This document shows, piece after piece, positions 50,568-59,996 of a stretch of DNA of 64,000 nucleotides. The position numbers and the translations under genes were made by a program. This DNA is from Solwaraspora sp. WMMD792. Lineage in GTDB: Bacteria > Actinomycetota > Actinomycetes > Mycobacteriales > Micromonosporaceae. The notes under the pieces were generated by a model. The model saw only the letters and a program-made list of their open reading frames with translations, was not told where the DNA came from and did not search any database. The stretch is taken from positions 1 through 64,000 of the forward strand of contig NZ_JARUBH010000009.1 of assembly GCF_029626105.1 (NCBI RefSeq), in the 5' to 3' direction. Positions within the stretch are counted from its first letter, which is position 1; each line of letters begins with the position of its first letter.

Positions 50568-51971
50568 TTGAAGCGGATAGTGATAATCGGCGGTGGCCCG
50601 GCCGGCTACGAGGCGGCGTTGGTCGCGGCGCAGCTGCGGGCTGACGTCACGGTGGTCGAGGCGGACGGGGCGGGCGGCGCCTGCGTACTGTCCGACTGCG
50701 TCCCGTCCAAGACCTTCATCGCCAGCTCAGAGGTGGTCACCGGGTACCGGGACACCGAGGAGTTCGGCATCGACTCCGACGGGCTGGACGCGGTCACCGT
50801 CGACGCGACCGCGGTGCACGCCCGGGTCAAGCGGCTCGCGCTGGCCCAGTCGGCCGACGTGCACAGCAAACTCGTCAAAGCTGGTGTGACATTCGTCGCC
50901 GGCAGCGCCCGACTCGGTGAGGACACGCTCGGTCACACCCACCGGGTACTCGTCAGCCCCGACAACGGTGACGCTGAGTACCCGATCGAGGCGTCGACCG
51001 TACTGGTCGCCACCGGCGCCACGCCCCGGCAGCTGCCCACCGCCGTGCCCGACGGCGAACGCATCCTGACCTGGCGGCAGGTGTACGACCTGCCGGCCCT
51101 GCCCGAGCACCTGGTGGTGGTCGGCTCCGGGGTGACCGGTGCCGAGTTCGCCAGCGCGTACCTGGCGATGGGGGTGCCGGTGACCCTCGTCTCCAGCCGG
51201 GACCGGGTGATGCCGCACGAGGACGCCGACGCGGCGATGGCGATCGAGCAGGTGTTCCGGGCCCGGGGCATGACGATTCTGAACAACTCGCGCGCCGACG
51301 CGGTCACCCGGGTCGGCGACGGCGTCGAGGTGCGGCTCAGCGACGGCCGTACGGTGACCGCCTCGCACGCGTTGATCGCGGTCGGCTCGGTGCCGAACAC
51401 GGCGGACCTGGGGCTCGCCGAGTACGGGGTGACCGTCGCGGACAGTGGGCACGTGCCGGTGGACCGGGTGTCGCGTACCAATGTGCCGGGCATCTACGCG
51501 GCCGGCGACTGCACCGGCGTGCTGCCGCTGGCCAGCGTCGCGGCGATGCAGGGCCGGATCGCGATGTGGCACGCGCTCGGCGAGGCGGTGGTGCCGCTGC
51601 GGCTGCGTACCGTCGCGGCGAACGTTTTCACCGATCCGGAGCTGGCCACCGTCGGGGTGTCCCAGGACGAGGTGGACGACGGGCGGGTGCAGGCCCGGCA
51701 GGTGATGCTGCCGCTGGCCGGCAACGCCCGGGCGAAGATGGCCGACCTGCGGGACGGCTTCGTCAAGCTGTTCTGCCGCCCGGCCAGCGGGCAGATCATC
51801 GGCGGGGTGGTGGTGGCCCCCAAGGCCAGCGAGTTGATCATGCCGATCACCGTCGCGGTGGAGAACCACATGACGGTGAGCCAGTTGGCGCACACAATCA
51901 CAATTTATCCTTCGTTGTCCGGATCAATCGCTGAAGCCGCACGTCAGCTCATGTGGCATGACGAAGAGTGA
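50568..51971 (+). CDS. lpdA: FAD-dependent NAD(P)H quinone dehydrogenase, LpdA-type
   Basis: The 467-aa flavoprotein starts at TTG 50568 after GGGGAGAG; longer frames lack conservation. FAD site: 'RIVIIGGGPAGYEAALVA'. Redox region: 'GGACVLSDCVPSKTFIA', which keeps the C-x4-C pair. NAD site: 'LVVVGSGVTGAEFASAYLAM'. Second FAD motif: 'GIYAAGDCTGVLPL'. The C-terminal end 'HTITIYPSLSGSIAEAARQL' is of the LpdA type, lacking the His-x4-Glu of true lipoamide dehydrogenase. The best reading is a quinone reductase of the mycobacterial LpdA group with an intact disulfide. Confidence 0.85.
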   Translation: MKRIVIIGGGPAGYEAALVAAQLRADVTVVEADGAGGACVLSDCVPSKTFIASSEVVTGYRDTEEFGIDSDGLDAVTVDATAVHARVKRLALAQSADVHSKLVKAGVTFVAGSARLGEDTLGHTHRVLVSPDNGDAEYPIEASTVLVATGATPRQLPTAVPDGERILTWRQVYDLPALPEHLVVVGSGVTGAEFASAYLAMGVPVTLVSSRDRVMPHEDADAAMAIEQVFRARGMTILNNSRADAVTRVGDGVEVRLSDGRTVTASHALIAVGSVPNTADLGLAEYGVTVADSGHVPVDRVSRTNVPGIYAAGDCTGVLPLASVAAMQGRIAMWHALGEAVVPLRLRTVAANVFTDPELATVGVSQDEVDDGRVQARQVMLPLAGNARAKMADLRDGFVKLFCRPASGQIIGGVVVAPKASELIMPITVAVENHMTVSQLAHTITIYPSLSGSIAEAARQLMWHDEE

Positions 51972-52397
51972 TTGATTAGGAACTTTCGGGGGCGGCGCGG
52001 ATCGGCCAGGAAGGCGTACGGTTGACACGGCAACATCTGCTACCCCCGGATCCCCCGTTCCCGGCGGTCGCGGACGACGCCCGGGCTGCCGGCAGGTCCC
52101 GTGCCGGCAGCCCGCCTCCGCTTCGCGGTGCTGGTCGAACTGGCGAGGGCGAGCCTGCGTCGCGTGGCCATATGCCGAGGGAACCCACATTGTTGTCTCG
52201 GGCCCGTTTTGACGACAATGACGGTTCCCTCGACGGCCCGAATCAACTGGCGAGCACGCAGACGAGACGGTGGGGCCGGTGTGCAGGCCGACCCCTGCCG
52301 AGCAGCGTAGCGGCGGTGGTCGGTCCGGCGTACCGTCGCGATGAGAGCGCTGGTCGGTGCGGTCGCCAGCCATCAACCCTCGTGCGGGAGGGCGACG
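51972..52397. promoter_or_regulatory. Long gap with a large inverted repeat upstream of XRE-TPR gene
   Basis: No gene is supported in these 426 nt. A TTGACA -35-like hexamer is at 52022 without a clear -10. The notable feature is an imperfect inverted repeat, 52176-52197 with 52211-52232: 22-nt arms, 13-nt spacer, identical outer 10 bp (CGAGGGAACC / GGTTCCCTCG) and an inner block CATTGTTGTC / GACGACAATG. There is no T-run. It may be an operator for the XRE regulator or the end of the lpdA transcript. Confidence 0.6.
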
Positions 52398-53609
52398 ATG
52401 AACATCGGGGAGGCTCTGGCTCGGAAGCGTCGACGGGCTGGATTCACTCAGGAGGGCCTCGCGGAACGGAGCGGCGTCAGCACCTCCGTGATTCGCAAGC
52501 TGGAACGCGGCGACCGGGACTCCGCCTCGCTTCCGACCCTGCGCCGCCTCGCCGCCGCACTCGGTGTGACCACAGTCGACCTGTTCCACCCCGGACCGGT
52601 CCAGATGCAACCGCCGACCGACGACCGTGACGAGCTCTACCAGATCCGCCGAATGTTGCAGCCAGCCAGAACTGCCACCGGTGACCTGGTTGCCCTGGCA
52701 GACGATGCTCCGCCGAGCCTCGACGATGTCGTTGATTCCGTGCGCGAGATCAACGGCATGTTCCGAGACAGCGACTACGCCGGTGCTGTGGCGGCACTTC
52801 CCATGGCCATCAGTCATGCCCGCACTGGTGTGGCCGAGGCTGATGAACAGCAGAAGCACAGCATGTGGGGCCAGCTTGCGCAGGTCTACCAGACCGGCGC
52901 TCTGGTGCTGACCCAGCTGCGGAAGGACGATCTCGCCTATCACGCGCTCGGGCTGGCGATGGACGCTGGCCGCCGCGCTGGCGACGATGTCCTGACAGCC
53001 TCCGTCGTGTGCAGCGAGGGGTGGCTACTGACCCGCCAGGCTCGGTTCGACGACGCCGAACGCGCCGCGCTCGACACTGCGGAACAGATCGAACCGAGTC
53101 TGACGAAGTCACCGGCGAGCCAGGTCGCGGTGTGGGGGTGGCTGAACCTCGGTGCGGCGGCTGCCGCCACCCGCAACAACCGGATGGATGTGGCCGCAGA
53201 CGCCCTTCGCCGTGCGCACGCGGCCGCGCACGTCGCCGCTGGTTACATCTCGCCGCACGTCGCGCACTGGACCACGTTCGCGCCGGCGGTTGTGGCCATG
53301 CGTGAGGTCGAGCTGGCGATGGTGACCGGGGACGCCGGCCGCGCGACCCGGGTTGCGCGCACCGTTCCACCAGGTGCGCGGCCGGCCGTGACGTATCAGC
53401 GGTTCCGCTTGGACGTCGCCGCTGCCGCGATCGATCGCCGTGACCGGGACGAGGCTTTGGCGATTCTCCTGCAACTGCGTGAAACGGCGCCGGAGTGGCT
53501 GCGCTATCAGCGGTACGCCCATCGCCTGACTGATCGTCTGCTGCATGCCAACTCCAGAACTGTGCCGCGCAAACTGCGCGACCTAGCGGACTTCCTGGAC
53601 ATCACCTGA
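52398..53609 (+). CDS. XRE-TPR transcriptional regulator
   Basis: The 403-aa product has an N-terminal XRE domain: 'GEALARKRRRAGFTQEGLAE', 'RSGVSTSVIRKLERGDRDSA', 'TLRRLAAALGVTTVDLFHP'. The remaining ~300 residues are helical repeats of TPR style (e.g. 'YAGAVAALPMAISHARTGVA', 'AYHALGLAMDAGRRAGDDVL', 'DVAADALRRAHAAAHVAAGY'). This design is very common in actinobacteria, usually next to small target operons. ATG 52398 after GGGAGGG. It lies upstream of, and on the same strand as, cassette B, which it probably controls. Codon use is slightly less GC-biased than neighbours. Confidence 0.85.
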   Translation: MNIGEALARKRRRAGFTQEGLAERSGVSTSVIRKLERGDRDSASLPTLRRLAAALGVTTVDLFHPGPVQMQPPTDDRDELYQIRRMLQPARTATGDLVALADDAPPSLDDVVDSVREINGMFRDSDYAGAVAALPMAISHARTGVAEADEQQKHSMWGQLAQVYQTGALVLTQLRKDDLAYHALGLAMDAGRRAGDDVLTASVVCSEGWLLTRQARFDDAERAALDTAEQIEPSLTKSPASQVAVWGWLNLGAAAAATRNNRMDVAADALRRAHAAAHVAAGYISPHVAHWTTFAPAVVAMREVELAMVTGDAGRATRVARTVPPGARPAVTYQRFRLDVAAAAIDRRDRDEALAILLQLRETAPEWLRYQRYAHRLTDRLLHANSRTVPRKLRDLADFLDIT

Positions 53610-53769
53610 CCAGGACCGCTGCCCCGTAACGGGTCAGTTCACGTTTGAGCGTCCGTCGAATTGTCCCTTCCTGTACATGTCGCTACTGGTCGTGCGGTGA
53701 CAGTGTGTGTGGAGCGCATCCATGCGTGGTCCGAGAGGTAGGTGGGGCCGGTCCGCGCAGCGCCCGTAC

Positions 53770-53903
53770 GGCCCGGTCCTGCCCGGTACCCCGCGAATGC
53801 CCTCGCGTGGGATCCGCGGGGCCGGGCCCCAGATCGGCGGCGGTCTGGCCGGGTCCCCCCGTGCCCGCTGGGCCGCCGCCCCCGCTGACAGAGGAGCGCG
53901 AAG
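53770..53903 (+). promoter_or_regulatory. Conserved leader upstream of cassette B
   Basis: Counterpart of 4261-4386. Shared blocks include GGCCCGGTCCTG, GGATCCGCGGGGCCGGGCC, the GGCGGCGG / CCGCCGCC pair and the ribosome site GAGGAGCGCGAAG. Spacing differs by small insertions that shift frame. Conservation upstream of the start codon in a mobile and a chromosomal copy suggests a retained regulatory or RNA-level function. Confidence 0.5.
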
Positions 53904-54077
53904 ATGATCGGCAAGTGGTTTCTCCGGGTCGACGCCGTGGTCGACGTCGTCCGTCCGGTGCCCGGCCGTCGCCGGTACGCCGACCAGCCGACCCGGCCCG
54001 GGACCGGTCGGCCGGCGACCCGTACCGACCGAGCTGACCGGCGGGGCGGCAACGGCGGCCGGTACTACCTGTCGTGA
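53904..54077 (+). CDS. Cassette gene 1 (copy B), 57-aa conserved small protein
   Basis: Paralog of 4387-4560 with identical length: MIGKWFLRVDAVVDVVRPVP then RPATRTDRADRRGGNGGR. Differences cluster at residues 9-11, in the linker after RRR and at the extreme C-terminus. GTGA overlap with gene 2. Unknown function. Confidence 0.8.
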   Translation: MIGKWFLRVDAVVDVVRPVPGRRRYADQPTRPGTGRPATRTDRADRRGGNGGRYYLS

Positions 54078-54337
54078 CCGGCCGACCCGGGCCGGTGCAC
54101 ACTCCGCAACGCCCGGCGTGGACGTGCGCGGTCTGCCCGGTGGACACCCCGTGGCCGTGTCCACCGGCCCGTGTTCAGCTGGCCGAGGCGTACGCCGGTG
54201 AGCCGCTCGCGTTGTCGGTCGACCTCGGCGGGATGCTGCCGCTCGCCGCCGCCGAGGCGGGTATCACCGATCCGCGCGAACTGTACGAGCGGTTCGTGGC
54301 ATGGACCTGGATCGACTCGGCGAGGGCCGGTCGGTGA
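54074..54337 (+). CDS. Cassette gene 2 (copy B), cysteine-motif small protein
   Basis: The 87-aa paralog of 4557-4838 keeps the three cysteines (CAVCPVDTPWPC), ARVQLAEAYAGEPLALSVDL and AGITDPRELYERFVAWTWID. The N-terminus is 6 residues shorter. GTGA overlaps on both ends copy the arrangement of cassette A. Confidence 0.8.
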   Translation: MTGRPGPVHTPQRPAWTCAVCPVDTPWPCPPARVQLAEAYAGEPLALSVDLGGMLPLAAAEAGITDPRELYERFVAWTWIDSARAGR

Positions 54338-54531
54338 CCGCGATGGACGACGGGCCGGTCACCGACCGGGACCTCGACGAGGCGGCGGCGAGCGCGGTGC
54401 AGGCCCACGACGCCGGCCGCCGCTGCCACACCGGCTGCCCCGGCACCACCGACTGCCGGCAGTTGTCGTGGGCGCGTACCCGCCGGGCCGCTGCCGACTA
54501 CCGCCACACCCATGGTGCTTTTCAAGGCTGA
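54334..54531 (+). CDS. Cassette gene 3 (copy B), cysteine-containing protein
   Basis: The 65-aa paralog of 4835-5026 reads VTAMDDGPVTDRDLDEAAAS and RCHTGCPGTTDC, then ARTRRAAADYRHT. The last codon and stop lie in the left arm of an 18-bp perfect inverted repeat, and no further cassette gene follows. The C-terminus (HTHGAFQG) differs from copy A. Confidence 0.75.
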   Translation: MTAMDDGPVTDRDLDEAAASAVQAHDAGRRCHTGCPGTTDCRQLSWARTRRAAADYRHTHGAFQG

Positions 54532-54566
54532 TGCCACAGGTGCATCAAGATGCACCTGTGGCATCA
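54529..54566. terminator. 18-bp perfect inverted repeat at the end of cassette B
   Basis: TGATGCCACAGGTGCATC (54529-54546), a 2-nt AA spacer, and its exact complement (54549-54566). The left arm begins with the cassette gene 3 stop codon. It is well placed for transcription termination, though there is no T-run and the loop is very short, so it may also be a protein-binding palindrome. Its GC content is lower than the surroundings. Confidence 0.6.
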
Positions 54567-54837
54567 AGGTCAGTCGGACACCCCGACCAGACGAGGCAAC
54601 GCCATGTAACTCGTTGGTTCCCGGAGCCAGCTGCGGGCACCGGAATCGCGCGGGACCGGCGGCCCGTTCCCTCACCGGGCGTCCGGTCGCGTTACTCGTA
54701 CGCAACGAGCCCGGCGTACCGTGCGGGGACCGTGAAGATGCAGGCTGCCGCGCTCCATGGTGTGATGCAGGCAGGTGTGATAACCATCGGGGACAGGGAG
54801 CGGACCGCAGTCGTCGGATGAAGGGCGGGGCTGGCCG

Positions 54838-56475
54838 ATGGCCGATCTGTTCGAGGACTACCACCTCGGCCCCGGCTGGGACGAGATGTTCGGCGAGCCG
54901 GGCATGCCCCGCCATACCTACGAGGCGTTGCACGCCACCCTGCAGCCCTTGTCCAGCGCCGAGCTGGAGGTACGGGCCGACGTCCTCGCCCGGGCCTTTC
55001 TTGACCAGGGCATCACCTTCGCGCTCAAGGGCGTCGAGCGGCCGTTCCCGCTGGACATCGTGCCCCGGATCATCGCCGCCGACCAGTGGCGCACCGTGTC
55101 GGCCGGCGTCGCCCAGCGGGTACGCGCGTTGGAGGCGTTCCTCGCCGACATCTACGGCCCGGCCCGGGTGCTCGCAGACGGCGTGGTGCCCCGCCGGCTG
55201 GTGGTGACCAGCGCCCACTTCCACCGGGAGGCGGCCGGCATCGTGCCGCACAACGGGGTGCGCATCCACGTCGCCGGAGTCGACCTGATCCGTGACGAGC
55301 AGGGCACCTTCCGGGTCCTGGAGGACAACGTACGGGTGCCGTCCGGGGTCAGCTACGTGATGGAGAACCGGCGGGCGATGGCCCACGTACTGCCGGAGGT
55401 CTTCGCCTCGACCCGGATCCAGCCGGTGGAGTCCTACCCGGCGCAACTGCTGCGGGCGCTGCGGGCCGCCGCACCGGCCGGCGTCGTCGACCCGACGGTG
55501 GTGGTGCTCACCCCCGGGGTGCACAACTCGGCCTACTTCGAGCACGCGCTGCTGGCCCGGGAGATGGGCGTCGAGCTGGTCGAGGGGCGCGATCTGGTCT
55601 GCGTCGGCAACGAGGTGGCGATGCGTACCACCGGCGGCGAGCAGCGGGTCGATGTGATCTACCGGCGGATCGACGACGACTTCCTCGACCCGGTGCACTT
55701 CCGGGCCGACTCGGTGCTCGGCGTCGCCGGGCTGCTCAACGCGGCCCGCGCCGGCCGGGTCACCATCGCCAACGCGGTCGGCAACGGCGTCGCCGACGAC
55801 AAGCTGCTCTACACGTACGTGCCGGAGCTGATCCGCTACTACCTGGCCGAGGAACCGATCCTGCCGAACGTCGAGACGTACCGCCTCGATGACGGCCCGG
55901 ACGTGCTCGACCACGTCCTCGACCGGCTCGATCAGCTGGTGCTCAAGCCGGTCGACGGCTCCGGTGGCGCCGGCATCGTGATCGGCTCGCAGGCCAGTGA
56001 CGAGCAGCTGGCTCAGGTCCGCGAGCGGATCCTGATCGACCCCCGCGGCTGGATCGCCCAGCGCGAGGTGGCCCTGTCGATGGTGCCGACGCTGATCGGT
56101 AACCGGCTGCGGGCCAGGCATGTCGATCTGCGTCCGTTCGCGGTCAACGACGGCGACCGGGTCTGGGTGCTGCCCGGTGGCCTGACCCGGGTGGCGTTGC
56201 CCGAAGGCGCCCTGGTGGTCAACTCCAGCCAGGGCGGTGGCTCCAAGGACACCTGGGTGCTGGCGTCGCCGACCGCAACGCCGCACCCGGACGACGCGCC
56301 GGTGCTCGCCGACCTGACCGTCGGGGGTGTCGACCAGTCGCCGGCCGCGCCGACCCCGGACCCCGGCCCCGGCATCGCCGAGACCTCCGCCCGACAGCAA
56401 CAGCAGCAACAACAACAGCAACAACAACAGCAGGAACAAGGACCACAGGTACGCGGGGAGGGTGGTCGATGCTGA
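54838..56475 (+). CDS. Circularly permuted ATP-grasp protein with polyQ tail
   Basis: The 545-aa product is of the circularly permuted ATP-grasp type 2 group (DUF404/DUF407), predicted to form amide bonds. Seen: 'PFPLDIVPRIIAADQW', 'RVLEDNVRVPSGVSYVMENR', 'ELVEGRDLVCVGNEVAMRTT', 'YRRIDDDFLDPVHFR', 'LKPVDGSGGAGIVIG' and 'WVLPGGLTRVALPEGALVVN' with 'SSQGGGSKDTWV'. The C-terminal ~60 residues are Pro/Ala-rich and contain 13 consecutive Gln codons (56395-56433), mixed CAA and CAG. The end overlaps the alpha-E gene by 7 nt. Operon order ATP-grasp, alpha-E, transglutaminase is a known conserved set of unproven peptide-modifying function. Confidence 0.88.
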   Translation: MADLFEDYHLGPGWDEMFGEPGMPRHTYEALHATLQPLSSAELEVRADVLARAFLDQGITFALKGVERPFPLDIVPRIIAADQWRTVSAGVAQRVRALEAFLADIYGPARVLADGVVPRRLVVTSAHFHREAAGIVPHNGVRIHVAGVDLIRDEQGTFRVLEDNVRVPSGVSYVMENRRAMAHVLPEVFASTRIQPVESYPAQLLRALRAAAPAGVVDPTVVVLTPGVHNSAYFEHALLAREMGVELVEGRDLVCVGNEVAMRTTGGEQRVDVIYRRIDDDFLDPVHFRADSVLGVAGLLNAARAGRVTIANAVGNGVADDKLLYTYVPELIRYYLAEEPILPNVETYRLDDGPDVLDHVLDRLDQLVLKPVDGSGGAGIVIGSQASDEQLAQVRERILIDPRGWIAQREVALSMVPTLIGNRLRARHVDLRPFAVNDGDRVWVLPGGLTRVALPEGALVVNSSQGGGSKDTWVLASPTATPHPDDAPVLADLTVGGVDQSPAAPTPDPGPGIAETSARQQQQQQQQQQQQQEQGPQVRGEGGRC

Positions 56476-57422
56476 GCAGGATCGCCGAGTCGCTCTACTG
56501 GATCGGCCGGTACGTGGAGCGGGCCGAGGACACCTCCCGCATCCTCGACGTACACCTGCACCGGATCATCTCCGATCCGTGGGTGGCCGAGGAGACCGCC
56601 TGCCGGTCGCTGCTCGGCGTGATGGGCGTCGACGTCGATGACCAGCCGGTGTCGTCGGCGCGGCTGGTCGGCCTGCTCGGTCTCGACGGACGTAACGCCA
56701 GCTCGGTCGTCGGGTCGCTGGCCGCCGCCCGGGAGAACGCCCGTGGTGCCCGGGAGACGATCTCATCGGAGATGTGGGAGTGCCTCAACGCCACCTGGCA
56801 CGGGCTGCCCGACGCCCGTCGTCGGGTCGAGCAGCAGGGGGTGCACGCATTTTTCCGCTGGACCCGGGAACGCTGCGCATTGATGGCAGGGCTCACCGAC
56901 GCCACCATGAGCCGCGACGAGGGCTGGCTGTTCCTGGTGCTCGGCCGCAACATCGAACGGGTCGACATGACCGCCCGGCTGCTCTCCACCCACGTGCGGG
57001 CCGGCGGCAGCATCCCGTCCTGGCTGACCCTGCTGCGCTCCTGCGGTGCCTGGGAGACCTTCCTGCGCACCTACCGTGGCTCCCTGGACGACCAGCACGC
57101 CGCCGAGTTCCTGCTGCTGGACCGGCTCTTCCCCCGGTCGGTGTTCGCCGCATTGACCGCCGCCGAGTCGTGCCTGGCGGAGCTGGAGCGGACCGCCGGC
57201 TCCGGGGCGACCGGCCGGTCCGGGGCGGTCACCGACGCGCAGCGGATCATCGGGCGGGCCCGGACCAACCTGGAGTTCCGCGGCGCCGACGAACTCCTCA
57301 CCGACCTGGCCGCCGTACTGGCCAGCCTGGAGCGCACCTGTTCGCACCTCAACGAGGCGGTGTCCCGGCGGTACTTCCGGCAGACCGCGGCGGTGCTCTG
57401 GCTCCCGGAGGCGGTGGCGTGA
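56469..57422 (+). CDS. Alpha-E domain protein
   Basis: The 317-aa product opens with the family signature LSRIAESLYWIGRYVERAED followed by TSRILDVHLHRII, and includes 'ARENARGARETISSEMWECL', 'LGRNIERVDMTARLLS' and 'LLLDRLFPRSVFAALTAAES'. All-helical, repeated E-containing pattern. It always occurs with the ATP-grasp and transglutaminase partners and may bring substrate to them. GTGA overlap with the next gene. Confidence 0.9.
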   Translation: MLSRIAESLYWIGRYVERAEDTSRILDVHLHRIISDPWVAEETACRSLLGVMGVDVDDQPVSSARLVGLLGLDGRNASSVVGSLAAARENARGARETISSEMWECLNATWHGLPDARRRVEQQGVHAFFRWTRERCALMAGLTDATMSRDEGWLFLVLGRNIERVDMTARLLSTHVRAGGSIPSWLTLLRSCGAWETFLRTYRGSLDDQHAAEFLLLDRLFPRSVFAALTAAESCLAELERTAGSGATGRSGAVTDAQRIIGRARTNLEFRGADELLTDLAAVLASLERTCSHLNEAVSRRYFRQTAAVLWLPEAVA

Positions 57423-58282
57423 GCGTGCACTCCTGGCGGCTGAAGGTGGAGCACCGCACCGGGTTCAGCTACGCCGGTCCGGTCGGGTCGTCGTACAACG
57501 AGGCCCGGATGTCGCCGCGCAACGAGGCCCGCCAGGCGGTGCTGGAGGCCCGCGTCGAGGTCTTCCCGCCGGCCCGCACCTACCGGTACGAGGACTACTG
57601 GGGCACCGGGGTGACCGCCTTCGACGTGCACTCCCCGCACGACGCGCTGGAGGTCGCCGCGATCTCCACGGTGGAGACCCTGCCGCCGGGTGACCTGCTC
57701 GACGCGGCAGACTCGGCCGGCTGGACCGATCTCGCCCGACCGGAGCAGGTGGACCAGTGGCACGAGTTCCTGCTGCCCACTCCGCGTACCGCCGTGGACG
57801 AGGAGCTGACCGGGTTGGCCGAGTCGGTGCGGGCCGCCCACCCGACCCCGCACGCCGCCGCGTTGGCTGTCTGCGAGCAGGTCCGTGAGCAGGTCGCCTA
57901 CACCACCGGTTCGACCGGGGTGCAGACCGACGCGGTGCACGCCTGGCGGCAACGCAAAGGTGTCTGCCAGGACATCAGCCACCTGGTGGTCGGGCTGCTG
58001 CGGGTCGTCGGCACGCCGGCCCGGTACGTCTCCGGCTACCTGCACCCCAGCCCGGACGCGGCGATCGGTGAACGGGTCGTCGGGCAGAGCCACGCCTGGG
58101 TGGAGTGGTGGGCCGGCCGGTGGACGGCGTTCGACCCGACCAACGGGATCCCGGTCGGCGAGCGGCACGTGGTGGTCGGCCGGGGCCGGGAGTACGGCGA
58201 CGTGCCCCCGCTCAAAGGGGTGTACGCCGGCCCGGCGAACACCGGTCAGGGCGTCGAGGTGGCGATCACCCGGCTTCGCTGA
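57419..58282 (+). CDS. Transglutaminase-like protein
   Basis: The 287-aa product has an N-terminal bacterial transglutaminase-associated domain ('LKVEHRTGFSYAGPVGSSYN', 'PARTYRYEDYWGTGVTAFDV') and a catalytic triad: Cys in 'RKGVCQDISHLVVGLLR', His in 'GQSHAWVEWWAG', Asp in 'WTAFDPTNG'. Such proteins act as peptidases or amide-exchange enzymes. GTG 57419 overlaps the alpha-E stop. Cytoplasmic: no signal peptide. Confidence 0.9.
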   Translation: MSVHSWRLKVEHRTGFSYAGPVGSSYNEARMSPRNEARQAVLEARVEVFPPARTYRYEDYWGTGVTAFDVHSPHDALEVAAISTVETLPPGDLLDAADSAGWTDLARPEQVDQWHEFLLPTPRTAVDEELTGLAESVRAAHPTPHAAALAVCEQVREQVAYTTGSTGVQTDAVHAWRQRKGVCQDISHLVVGLLRVVGTPARYVSGYLHPSPDAAIGERVVGQSHAWVEWWAGRWTAFDPTNGIPVGERHVVVGRGREYGDVPPLKGVYAGPANTGQGVEVAITRLR

Positions 58283-58318
58283 ACCGGCCCGCTGCCGAGC
58301 CCGACCGCCGTACTACGG

Positions 58319-59827
<1,509 letters not shown>

Positions 59828-59996
59828 TCATGCCCTGGCGATCAAGAGTCGGAGACGTTTCCTCAGAACTTCTGAAAGCGAACCCCCAGGCGATCCTCAG
59901 CATTCCCTCAAGTTCCGGCATCGTCCTCCGTAGATGATTCCTGACGGTCGACCGCTGTGCGACCGAATGTTTCGAGGTGGGAAGAGGTAGCCGCTG

